Assembly: GCF_009870125.1 (NCBI RefSeq)
Contig: NC_046680.1
Location: forward strand, 8,122,001 to 8,186,000
Source: Drosophila pseudoobscura
Taxonomy: Eukaryota; Arthropoda; Insecta; Diptera; Drosophilidae
Length of the DNA stretch: 64,000 nucleotides
Reading direction: 5' to 3'
The translations under genes and the position numbers were made by a program. Below, one piece after another: positions 35,228-44,652 of the stretch (the first letter of the stretch is position 1; the number at the start of each line of letters is the position of its first letter). Under the pieces are notes generated by a model. It was not told where the DNA came from, did no database searches, and saw only the letters and a program-made list of their open reading frames with translations.

Positions 35228-35980
35228 TTATTCCTCGTCGTGTTCCTCTTCGCGAGTCTTCTTGCGCTTGCGACAAGCCTCGAACGTGTGTCCCCTGAAG
35301 TTGCAGTAGGTGCAGCGGGTGGTGCGGCGGGAGCCGCGTGTGTTCTTGGTCGCCGCCAGATCTTCGTCCTCCTGGGTGTTGTGTTCGATGATGCGGCCCT
35401 GCTCCAGCAGTTCCTTGAACGTCTTCACGCTCTGGCGGGTGATGTGTTTGCGGTACTTGATGTTCAGCAGGCCATATAGGAAGTCTATCTCGGTCTCCTC
35501 GTCGTGGCGATCGGCTGGCAGCTGGGCAAGCAGGGCGCGCTTGTGGACCAGGAAGGAATCGATGGGATCAAAATCCGCCTGCTTCAGCTGGAAGATGTCC
35601 ATGTACACCTGGTAGGCGGGCTTGGTGGGCGAGAAGTGCTCGCGGATCAGCCCGATGACGTCGTTCCAGGTGACAACCTCCTTTCGCACGCCCTGCCACC
35701 AGGTGGACGCCATTCCGTAGAACAACAGGGACACCCCCTTCACAGCGTTCTCGTCGCTGATGCACTCCAGCTCTTTGTAGGTGACAATGTTGGAAATGAA
35801 CATCTCGACCTCATCGTAATCGCGTGTTCCGCCAAAGCGATGGTTGCAGGCAGCGAAGCTGCCATTGGCCTTGGGTACAGCTCCCTCCGCTCCGGCGGCA
35901 ACGCCACCCACGCTGGAAGCGCGCACGGCTGCGATGAGCTCTTGTAGCTGTTCCTGGGTCATCTGTATAGTTTGCGCCAT
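35228..35980 (-). CDS. Arc1: Arc1, domesticated Gag-like capsid protein
   Basis: One exon encodes 250 residues starting MAQTIQMTQEQLQELIAAVR. The N-lobe capsid domain is about residues 42-120 (HRFGGTRDYDEVEMFISN, then TWWQGVRKEVVTWND) and the C-lobe about 120-205 (EHFSPTKPAYQVYMDIF, then RHDEETEIDFLYGL). A C-terminal zinc knuckle C-x2-C-x4-H-x4-C (CTYCNFRGHTFEAC) is present. Fly Arc1 derives from a Ty3/gypsy gag gene. It forms capsid-like particles that carry RNA in vesicles at the neuromuscular junction and has roles in metabolism and starvation behaviour. It is an intact host gene of family-typical length, oriented divergently from Arc2. Only the knuckle-bearing paralogue in D. melanogaster is called Arc1, hence the name. 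Confidence 0.93.
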   Translation of the reverse strand: MAQTIQMTQEQLQELIAAVRASSVGGVAAGAEGAVPKANGSFAACNHRFGGTRDYDEVEMFISNIVTYKELECISDENAVKGVSLLFYGMASTWWQGVRKEVVTWNDVIGLIREHFSPTKPAYQVYMDIFQLKQADFDPIDSFLVHKRALLAQLPADRHDEETEIDFLYGLLNIKYRKHITRQSVKTFKELLEQGRIIEHNTQEDEDLAATKNTRGSRRTTRCTYCNFRGHTFEACRKRKKTREEEHDEE

Positions 35981-35999
35981 TTCGATCTGTGTGTTCTAT

Positions 36000-37160
36000 T
36001 GCACGTTACTTTGGTGAGGAATTAGGCCAAAACACGTTGGTTATTAATTTGTTTTGTTGTTGAGTTGCGAGGAACGGCGCACAAAGCCAGTGGGGCTGAA
36101 GCGAATGTTGCCGTGATGACTAAATTTGTCGGTTTCTTTGGGATCCATTTTATAGCGGACTGTTGTGAAATAGAAGTTCGAAAAGCTCAGCCGGCAGAGA
36201 GAGAATGCCAAAGAGAGCACGTCCATTGTTGTTGCATTGTGACCGATGATATGAGTCATATATTGAATTATAATAGAGGTTTATTTTTAAAGCCGGTTGC
36301 CTAGTTTAAAACAAAACCGATAAAATAGTAATAATTTAATACACATGTATGCATGCATATACAATATTTATTGCATGTATGTACATAAGTACATACATAT
36401 GTGTATTACATTTGTACAGCTTGAAGTGCAATTGCACGTATATGTGAAATTCAACCCATGTATAATATATTTTCTTGGGCAGCATATAAACATGTACTAA
36501 AGAAAAACAAAACATACCAATATGTATGGCAACAAATTTAAACAGGGCCGGGCCCTACCAGTGAGTCAGAAGAGTTAATATTGAAAAGTTTAGTGAGTTC
36601 ATGTATGATACAAATGTAAACTTTTATCAGTTAATTTCCTTTGTTGATAATTATGCTAGCAGACTTTTCAATTAGTTAGAGTAGTATTAACAACACCTGT
36701 CGCTATGTATTCCATATAGTATATCCTGATAAAAGTTGTGATAGGAGAAGTGAACCCCCATTAACGTAGAAAATACAAACAACCTGCATGTGGAGCAAAC
36801 AAGAGGGGGAGAGGAACATCAAGAAAGCTCGCTCGAAAAAACGTCAAAACTATTGAAGGTATGGAAAAAGCAATAAAATAAACTCAGGCTGGCATCAACT
36901 TAGGCCACCAAAGAGTGAGATAGAATGGCAGCACCCTATACATAGCAATACCATGCTATGTTTGAATTTCGAAAAAGCTCCCCCATGAGAGCCAATATAA
37001 TTTCACAAGAGAAAAGACTGAGTTGGCAAAAACAAAACCACAGCCAGTCGCTCCACCGTCAATTCTCGACGGATTTTATTCGCTCCCATTTCCGCCGTCT
37101 GTTTATTTATTGTTAGTTTTCTGTCGAATCGGGGCGGAAAATATTAAATTTGGGGACAAA
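36000..37160. other. Shared upstream region of Arc1 and Arc2
   Basis: About 1.2 kb separates the divergent Arc start codons. It is AT-rich with several CATACATA/TACATATG-like runs (about 36340-36420). The 5' UTRs of both genes must start here. I do not see a clear TATA box. Confidence 0.5.
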
Positions 37161-37745
37161 ATGACGCAGATGTCGGATGAACAATTCCGCATACTCATCG
37201 AAACAATACGCTCCCTGGCGACCATCAAAGAAGATGAGCCGCAATCGAAGGGAAGCTTCAGCAACTGCCCCGTCCGCTTCAGTGGGCAGCGTGATCACGA
37301 TGCCGTGGATGAGTTTATAACGGCGGTGGAGACGTACAAGGAGGTGGAGGGTATTAGCGATCGGGACGCCCTGAAGGGGCTGCCGTTGCTCTTCAACAAC
37401 ATCGCCGTTGTCTGGTGGAAGGGGGTGCGTCGAGATGCGAAAACCTGGCAGGATGCCATGCAGCTTCTGCGAGACCACTTTTCGCCCACCAAGCCCTCCT
37501 ATCAAATCTACATGGAGATCTTTGAGACTAAGCAAGGGGGAGCTGAAGCCATCGATTCGTTTATTTGCAAGCAACGCGCGCTTTTGGCCAAGTTACCCGA
37601 CGGCCGGCACGACGAGGAAACAGAGCTGGACTTCATCTATGGCTTAATGCAGCCCAAGTACAGGGATAGTATTCCCAGGCATGAAATTAAGACTTTTCGG
37701 GATTTGTTGGACCGGGGACGCACTGTGGAGCGCACTAGACACTAA
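37161..37745 (+). CDS. Arc2: Arc2, domesticated Gag-like capsid protein without zinc knuckle
   Basis: One exon encodes 194 residues from MTQMSDEQFRILIETIRSL. The frame is open 46 codons further upstream, but that part does not resemble Arc. The two capsid lobes align along their whole length with Arc1: VRFSGQRDHDAVDEFI, VVWWKGVRRDAKTWQD, DHFSPTKPSYQIYMEIF, HDEETELDFIYGLM. The protein ends soon after the C-lobe, as D. melanogaster Arc2 does. It is an intact host gene, and the paralogue of Arc1 by an old local duplication followed by inversion. Its partner role, co-assembly or RNA packaging, is not shown by the sequence. Confidence 0.92.
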   Translation: MTQMSDEQFRILIETIRSLATIKEDEPQSKGSFSNCPVRFSGQRDHDAVDEFITAVETYKEVEGISDRDALKGLPLLFNNIAVVWWKGVRRDAKTWQDAMQLLRDHFSPTKPSYQIYMEIFETKQGGAEAIDSFICKQRALLAKLPDGRHDEETELDFIYGLMQPKYRDSIPRHEIKTFRDLLDRGRTVERTRH

Positions 37746-38349
37746 AGAATCTTGTAGATAGTTGTAAATAGTAAAACTAAAGTAAGACAAAAAATTAAAG
37801 TGCTAAATGTTTGGTTATTCGACTTCTTTTTTAAATTTAGATTCAGGAGAAACCCTTTCGCCATCCAAAGCTTCTCCAATTAAATCCTCAGCCCGAGGAT
37901 CAGACCGATTAAGCGTAAGCAATCCAGTTGGTTCGCAATAGATAATCGCCATGAGGAAAGGGTAGAAATTCTTTAAATTGACGATTGATCATTTTGATCG
38001 AAACCTTATCTATGACAAGATCGTTCCTGCAAAAGAAGGAACAAAAGTGGGCATCCTCAAGTCTGACATCGCTTGAATAGGTCAATGTTGAACTTAAATG
38101 ATAGAATTTTTTATATGCTTATATGCTTTATATACACTGTTGCTGTTGCTCCAGTTTAGAAATGATCTGAATTAATTGATCACCATTTTGTTTAAATCTA
38201 ATTTTTTTAATTTTTAACGTATTTTCGGTATATTTCTGAGGGTCCGAGCTAAATAGTCCCGCGATTACACTGATTTTGGACACCTTGTCTAGCTTAAAAA
38301 TAGTATTTTCTAGTATTTTCCAACATTTCTTAAAACACGTTTTGGGCTT
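37746..38349. other. Intergenic, 3' flank of Arc2
   Basis: No gene seen. At 38222-38272 there is a degraded motif block (GGTATATTTCTGAGGGTC, then GATTACACTG) that matches the promoter-type repeat described next. Confidence 0.5.
38222..38272 (+). repeat. Degraded extra copy of the promoter-type repeat (A')
   Basis: The end module of the dispersed repeat is recognisable: GGTATATTTCTGAGGGTC followed about 27 bases later by GCGATTACACTG. This differs from the consensus GCGGTCACACTG at two positions. It lies 360 bp upstream of the better-preserved copy A, in the same orientation. Confidence 0.6.
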
Positions 38350-38637
38350 CACCATCGCTTAAACCATATTTAACAAAAAATTCAATAAAGTTGAGAGCTT
38401 CAAGTTGACCAGTCTTGTAGGAAATTGAATTAGCAATCGGATAAATTTATTAGTTCAGAGCTGAAGGTCCTAACTATCAAGTAATATTAAACCGAATATT
38501 AAAAACGGAGAATATGATGGGACTTGAATACAAATAATTAGTAAGTATATTTACCGTATATTTTGAAATTTGCTACGTATATCTTAGTATATTTCTGAGG
38601 GTAGACCGTAAATATCGACAAATCTGCGGCCACACTG
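38350..38637 (+). repeat. Promoter-type dispersed repeat, copy A
   Basis: It shares long blocks with copies B (44.06-44.34 kb) and C (54.24-54.52 kb): GACCAGTCTTGTAGGAAATTG, GAGCTGAAGGTCCTAA, CCGAATATTAAAAACGG, GTATATTT..GTATATTTTGAAATTTG, and TATTTCTGAGGGT. The end is GCGGCCACACTGC. It lies 93 bp upstream of the start codon of the next plus-strand gene. I do not recognise a known transposon and see no terminal inverted repeats. Confidence 0.8.
38628..38637 (+). promoter_or_regulatory. Core-promoter motif 1-like site
   Basis: GGCCACACTG differs from the motif 1 consensus (YGGTCACACTR) by one base. It follows AGTATATTTC (motif 6-like) and AAATATCGACA (DRE-like). It is the likely promoter of the gene starting at 38730. 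Confidence 0.6.
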
Positions 38638-38729
38638 CAATCATAATAATAATTTCATATATCAATACCTGAATTTGATAAACAACTAACTGAATGCACA
38701 AAACACACCGTCTGACGGAGAGCCAGTAC

Positions 38730-39692
38730 ATGGAGGTTGAGGGCTTGCTGCAGGTAAATAGTTTTTACCACTTGCAACCGCTATAGCGGCTACGTTTTCT
38801 GTGTGTTATGGTTGCTACAACGCCCTTACTTTTTCCCCGTCGCCGTCGTCTCCACCCACTCGCAAAAACACACACATACAAACACAAATTTCTGCCTGCC
38901 CACGGAAAGCAGGCTATGGACATGCCCAGTAGTCGGGAGCACGACCAGGAAATCGGAGAAATCGAGCCGGAGCCATCATGCCGACTGAGCCGGTATAATG
39001 TAACGAACCTCTACGATGGGCCCGTTTCGGGACCGGGACCTGGGTTTGGGCTAGCAGCGGGACCGGGACGTCAGCGTTGCTACACAATGCCCCACGTTCC
39101 CCCGCCTGCGCCGCCCTCCACACCTACGCTGCTGACAAGCGCCAACAGCAACAATAGCAATAGCAATGGAAATTGCAGCTCCAGCTCGCCCACCTGCTCG
39201 GCCGGTCTCACGGCCGACAATCAACTCAATCATTTTATCTATGTAAAAAATGGTAAGAACCTGCGTCGAGAGTCGCGCTGCGTCGACTCTGAACTGTCCA
39301 AGCTCTTCAACGTTGTGTCCATTACGAATCGCCTCACGGCCATCAAGAATCGTTCAAAGCAACTGCAGCTGGCGGATCGCGGCATCATTAATGCATCGCG
39401 AACCATATCTAAGCTGCATGGAGCGACGGCGACAGCGACGAAAATCTTCAAGATTCACCGCGATCCCAAGGATTTCCTGCGCGAAACGGACGAGGATTCA
39501 GTGTCGGCGCCGGAGTACGATGAGGAGGAGGAGGACACGCGGTTCCGTTTCTTCAGACGAACACGGCACTCCCGCCGACACTCGTACACCCGCATGGAGC
39601 GCAAATTCGCCAGGTTCGAGCATCACGAGCGCATGGAGACCATTGTCGACAGCTTTGACGCGGCCATGAGCTTCAACGATGCTGACACCTGA
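38730..39692 (+). CDS. Unrecognised protein with acidic patch and basic Arg-rich segment
   Basis: Two exons (38730-38753 and 38913-39692) join in frame as MEVEGLLQ|AMDMPSSREHDQE and give 267 residues. The first exon holds only 8 codons. If it is not used, translation can start at 38916 (MDMPSSREHDQE). The N-terminal half is Pro/Gly/Ser-rich, with a short Asn/Ser run. A more ordered part follows (NHFIYVKNGKNLRRESRCVD, LSKLFNVVSITNRLTAIKNR). The end has an acidic patch (YDEEEEDTRFRFF), a basic run (RRTRHSRRHSYTRMERKFAR) and HERMETIVDSFDAAMSFND. No signal peptide or membrane span was found. I do not know the family. The codon use and a motif 1-type promoter suggest an expressed conserved gene, possibly the CG8441 position by synteny. 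Confidence 0.75.
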
Positions 39693-40290
39693 GAGGCAAC
39701 GAAAGCATCAGCGGCGAGCTCCATCAGAGGCACGCGCTTGGCAGAGATGGTTGGCCAACCAATGTGATGAATGTGAATTTCAACTAAATTATTTTTATTA
39801 CTACATACTACTATTATTACGATTATTATTACCGAACTGTTCTCTCCATACACTTAGTTCCCTTCTACGCCGATTGCCGTCGCGTCCTTGCGGCTCTGAG
39901 TCCCATTCCGACTCAGACGGAGGACGCAGCGCAGGGCAGAGCATTTAGTTTAGTTTAGTTTTTACGCCTCTGGGGCGGAGCAGGAGTAGCCGGACGGCTG
40001 CACTCGTATTGTGCTTCAAAAACAAAAACAGAACGATTCCAATAAAAGCACAAAATGTGTTGCATGTATTTGAGAAGAGAAGAATTAACTGCTGTTTGGA
40101 TGTTTCTTCCGGGAGTCCCCGAATTTTGCGGTACTTTTTCTTAGGTAAAATAGACGTCCATGTGTCTACTTCTATGTACATACGTTCATCTACAAAGTTC
40201 TCGGAGAACCGATCTGCGCTTTGAAAGCGTAAACAATAACATAACTAACAATAAAATTCAGGGGGGCTTAATTCGAGTAATATCCAATAT
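39693..40290. other. Convergent intergenic region
   Basis: 3' flanks of the plus-strand unknown gene and the minus-strand SPATA20-like gene. AATAAAAG occurs at about 40040 (+). No further gene seen. Confidence 0.5.
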
Positions 40291-42657
40291 TCAGACGCGC
40301 TCGGTAAAGAAGTTGGCCATCAGGTTCTCCTCCAGCTGCGTGGGATCTGTGACGGGCATGCGGCACACGCGGTCGTGGCAAATGTAAACTGTGGTCTTGC
40401 CATTGACCATCTTGAATTTCTTCTGCACCCGCTGATTACATGCATCATCGGGATGGAGGGGGTCCACGTGCAAGATGATCATGCCTGGTATGAAAAACTT
40501 TCGACAGATTTCCACAAAACGCTTGGTATCTTCCGAGTCGGGCCCCACCACGGCGACCAGATCCAGTCCGTTCTCGTGCAGTAGCAGAGCCGACAGCATT
40601 TCGGGCAGAGCATGACCAAAGGGCGCAACGTCGGCAAAGAAATTCATCAACTTGGCGGCTCGCTGAAGGTAGGTCTCCTCATCGTAGTAGTGCGAGAGAA
40701 GTGTCAAATTGCGGGCGGAGACACTGTTGCCGCAGGGCTCAGCCCCGTCATCACCCTCCTTTAGCCGAACAATCACATTAGGGGCATTCTGTTGGGAGAA
40801 GAAGTAGGCACCATTCTGCTCGTCCCAGAAGAGTTTATCCTGGGTCTCCTGCAGCTCTTTGGCCCAGCGCAAGGCACTGAGGTCCAGTGAGGCCTTGTAA
40901 TAGTCGAGGAGACCCTTGATGAGAAAGGCATAGTCATCCAAGAAGCCATCGATTTGTGATCTGAAAAGTTGGGAATATTTATCTATGGCATTTCTATGCA
41001 TCGTCTGGGGGAGAACCTACTCATTCTTCTCTAGGGTTGGATCCCCCACAGCTACTCCATAGCACGATCGCACAAGCAGCTTTTGTTCCGGATCATACAT
41101 CTCCTTACGCAGAAAGTCTACGAGTTCTTTGGCCGCTTTGATGTACTCCTCTCTTTTGACTGTGCCACAGTTAGCCAATTTGGAGAGACCAGACAACATA
41201 AGGCCATTCCATGCGCAGATAATCTTTGTATCCAGATGTGGTCGCGGACGCTGATCCCGCAGAACATGCAGTATGTCGTTTGCCGTTTCCAGTAATTTGT
41301 CAAGTTTCTCCGGCTGCAGGTCAAAGTTCGAGCAGGTTTCCTCATCCGATCCGCGCACAATGAGTATATTCTTCCCGGTAAGATGGCCATGTGGATCACT
41401 GTGGGTCGGGACGTTGCCCTTCGGTTTGAGACCGTAATGGAAGGCATAGATCTCAAAGGCGCGCTTCGGAAAGACATCATCGAAACGCTTGGCCTGGTCC
41501 TTGAAGGCCGCTTCAATTTCGTTCCAGGTCCAGGCATAAAAAGCTCCCTCAACCTTGACGGTGTCCTTGTGGTCCGGTAATGAGTCGGCATCCTCGCCGG
41601 CATAGAATCCACCCAGGGGATGACGTAGGTCCTTCATTATATACTTGTAGATCTTGTCTGCATAGGTCAGAAATGTTGCGCTCCTTGTCAGCTTGTAGGC
41701 ATTGGAATAGGCCGCCATCAGTTGTCCCTGGTCATACAACATCTTCTCGAAGTGCACGTTGTGCCAATCGGCAGTTGTGGCATAGCGCGCAAAGCCCCCA
41801 AATATGTGATCATTGATCCCGCCGCGACCAATGTGATCTAGTGTCTGCAGAACCAAGTCCAACACGGATACATCCTTGCTCACCAGATAGGCATGGAAGA
41901 GGAAATTAAGGCGAGGCACCTCGGGAAACTTTGGCTCCGTGCCGAACCCGCCGTTCGTTCGGTCGAACCGCCGCTTGTGGACACCGATAGCTTCAGCTAG
42001 CTTGGCGCTGGCGCTGCCAGGCTCGAAAGCAGCCTCTGCAACAGCGGATGCGTCTTCGTTTTGCTTTAAAGCATTGAGAATGCTGGAGCCTGACTCAATG
42101 AGTGTTTGACGATTCGTCTGCCATTGCTGGGCTATGGCCAGAAGGACAGTTTTGAATGAAGGCATTCCATAGCGGCCTGTTGGGGGGAAATAGGTCCCAG
42201 CGGTAATGGGAGCCAAGTCGGGTGTCAGCCAGATGCTCATGGGCCAGCCACCGCCGCCCTTGGTCATTTGGAGGAATGTCATATAGATCTTGTCAATATC
42301 GGGACGCTCCTCTCGATCCACTTTGATGTTCACAAAATGTTCATTCATAACAGCAGCTGTCTCGAGATTCTCAAACGATTCGTGCTCCATGACATGGCAC
42401 CAGTGACAGGTTGAGTAGCCCACGGACAGAAAGATCAACTTATTTTCCGTGCGGGCACGTTCAAAGGCCTCCTCGCCCCAGGGATACCTACGATGGATTG
42501 ACTTGTTTATTCCACAGCTCAATATATTATTTGTTTAGTTTACTCACCAGTCCACTGGATTATAAGCATGTTGTAAAAGGTATGGAGATTTGGAAGAAAC
42601 TAATCGATTGCCTGGAGCCTTTGGAGCCTGCGCGTCAGTTTCTCCTCCACTGGCCAT
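40291..42657 (-). CDS. SPATA20-like thioredoxin-domain protein (YyaL/DUF255 family)
   Basis: Three exons (42548-42657, 41021-42487, 40291-40960) encode 748 residues, the usual family length. Residues 18-180 form the DUF255 thioredoxin-like domain: [17 protein letters not shown], then [12 protein letters not shown] with the C-x2-C pair, then [16 protein letters not shown]. The rest is an alpha/alpha-barrel of the N-acylglucosamine-epimerase type ([56 protein letters not shown]). The family is found from bacteria to human. It is linked to spermatogenesis and redox regulation in mammals, but the reaction is unknown. The W codon at residue 37 is split by the first intron. I believe this is D. melanogaster CG8613 but cannot verify. 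Confidence 0.93.
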
Positions 42658-43333
42658 TCCACGGTAATTTTGGCTTACTCCCCAACTATTTGACAATAAA
42701 TTGAGATTTGAACTTGATTTACAAACTACAGTTTTGTGTGTTCCCCTTACTCGATAGGACTACGCCAAGTGCGATGGAACAGGCTCGGTGGCGTCTGGGG
42801 TGCTACGCCTGCTGCGAGTGACGAAAATACGTGAAGGTTCCTTGCCGCTTTCAAATTACTTCGTATCCAGAGATAGAGTGTTTTGCTTCTGAACATATCA
42901 AATTGATGTTGGTGGGTATATCAAAGCGCCTTCTTTTCACTGGGCCGATAAAAGTGCAACGTGTGCAAACGCGTCGAAGCTGGGACTAACTATGGCAATG
43001 TTTTTATTTTATTTTGCATATCAGCTGTGTGACTAGGGCTGGCGGCAGCGATGTAATCACATTTGCATAGGGCTGGCGACACATCGTTATTAGTGCAAAG
43101 CTACAGTTAAAGTTAAAGCATTGAAACCAGATATAAGGCAAAGAAATCTATTTAGGCTGCGTAGTCGAACTGGTAGCAGCGGAGCAACAGCGCCGCAAAA
43201 TTATACTTTGAACGTATTGCGTATTTGCGCGCTCTGAATCAGCTGTGCGTGTTGAAAAACTTAATTTTCGCACAAATGGTGGAAACATAATTTATCTTTG
43301 CCTTTAATTCTGGTGTTATATGACCATTTGGTG

Positions 43334-43371
<38 letters not shown>

Positions 43372-43470
43372 CAGAATATATTATAATCAATTTAGTCTAA
43401 CTACAGCCAGAATTCATACACCTTAGCCTTGATTTTTGGGATCTTCCAATCCCACGCTAGACTAGTCATA
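42658..43470. other. Upstream region of the SPATA20-like gene with CAGCCCTA-type motifs
   Basis: On the minus strand the octamer CAGCCCTA occurs twice (plus-strand TAGGGCTG at about 43034 and 43068). It corresponds to Drosophila core-promoter motif 7, so this is likely the housekeeping promoter of the minus-strand gene. A (TA)n microsatellite is at 43336-43367. Confidence 0.5.
43336..43367 (+). repeat. (TA)n microsatellite
   Basis: An uninterrupted TA dinucleotide run of about 30 bases. Confidence 0.95.
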
Positions 43471-43859
43471 GTGAAACCAACGGAAATGTAAACAAGTTTG
43501 GCATCCCTGGTTGCACAAAAAATCACACCAAGAAATCGAGCAGCATTGTCTCTCAACATGCCGCAGATTGAGCAGCATTCTGAATACCCTGGACAAGTGG
43601 ATGTTATAGATTTGAGGAATTGTTTGTCATCTCAGGTTCCAATGAATGCAGAAACTATTCAGCCTCTGTTTTTAAGCTATTTCAACGATATCTTTCTACT
43701 AATTGTCTTCTTATAGAGGCCAAGAATAGGTATTGAGATATTTATACAAGACACTCAACATATGATAAATGTCCATACTCCGGTTGACAAGCTACAAGTA
43801 AGAAATTACATTACTTTCCATACTCCATACTTACGTTGTTTGTTTTCTGTTGATATTTT

Positions 43860-44020
43860 TTGTTTAAACCTTGTTTTAAGATATAATAAAATAAAAAGGA
43901 GAATTTAAAAGTAGCTAATCTTGTAGAAAATTTATTCATCAGTGGCTTAAAATTATATACGCAGAGCTAAGGGTCTTAGTTAGCCAGCATTATTCAACGA
44001 CATATCAAATAATAATAATA
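43860..44020 (+). repeat. Partial tandem copy (B') of the promoter-type repeat
   Basis: It shares AATCTTGTAGAAAATTTATTCA, AAAATTAT.T..GCAGAGCTAAGGGTC and AACGACATATCAAA with the following copy B, but lacks the motif 6/motif 1 end. It looks like a local duplication of the left part of the repeat. Confidence 0.6.
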
Positions 44021-44059
44021 GCAATAAACTATTTTTCTCTTACGTTTTATGTGTTTGAC

Positions 44060-44342
44060 CTTTTTCGCTAAAACCTTTTTTCAGGCGAAATCCAAGCAAA
44101 AGCAAGTATTAAGAATAAGCCAGTTAAGTAGAAAATTTATTCACTAATAGGATAAAATTATGTGGGCATGGCTAATTGTTCTATCTAGCTGGTAATATTC
44201 GCCGGAATATCAAAAACGGGGAATTCGTAAGATGGAACTTTAAATCGTCAGTATATTTGCGGTATATTTTGAAAATGAGTCGTATATTTTGGTATTTTTC
44301 TGAGGGTCGGGCGGTATATTGTATCGATCAGCGGTCACACTG
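44060..44342 (+). repeat. Promoter-type dispersed repeat, copy B (upstream of clu)
   Basis: It has the same block order as copies A and C and the best-preserved end: CAGTATATTTGCGGTATATTT, TATTTTGGTATTTTTCTGAGGGTC, GGTATATTGTATCGATCAGC, then GGTCACACTG. It lies 311 bp upstream of the clu start codon and points toward it. Confidence 0.82.
44333..44342 (+). promoter_or_regulatory. Core-promoter motif 1 with upstream DRE-like and motif 6 sites (clu)
   Basis: GGTCACACTG is a full match to motif 1, the M1BP site. TATCGATC 9 bp upstream is a DRE half-match, and two GGTATATT/GGTATTTTT motif 6 sites lie before it. This combination is typical of constitutive fly promoters with dispersed initiation, as expected for clu. 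Confidence 0.75.
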
Positions 44343-44652
44343 GCCTGCCGACAACAACATAACTTTTTCTATTTAAAACGGTCCAAAATCAAATAAAATA
44401 AAGTATAATGTGCTGAAAAAGAGAAACAAGATCTACTTGTCATAAATGTTAATGAAATCATCAGTCATTCAACACAACACTCACCACGTTCGTTATCTAG
44501 TATAGTTCATATTAAATAAATCAAAATCGTCAACTCGGCTGTGGCAAACGGTTAGAGTTGTATAACACGGTCGGGCCCGAAGACAGAGCAGCAGCAGCAG
44601 CAGAAACGTGAAAAGAACTTTGTGTGTTTTTGAATAGAAGCAGGCTAATACC

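Noticed and set aside
43498-43716. A 72-codon plus-strand frame (LSLNMPQIEQHSEYPGQVDV)
   Set aside because: Some coding-like composition, but no signal peptide, splice partner or domain; too weak to annotate.
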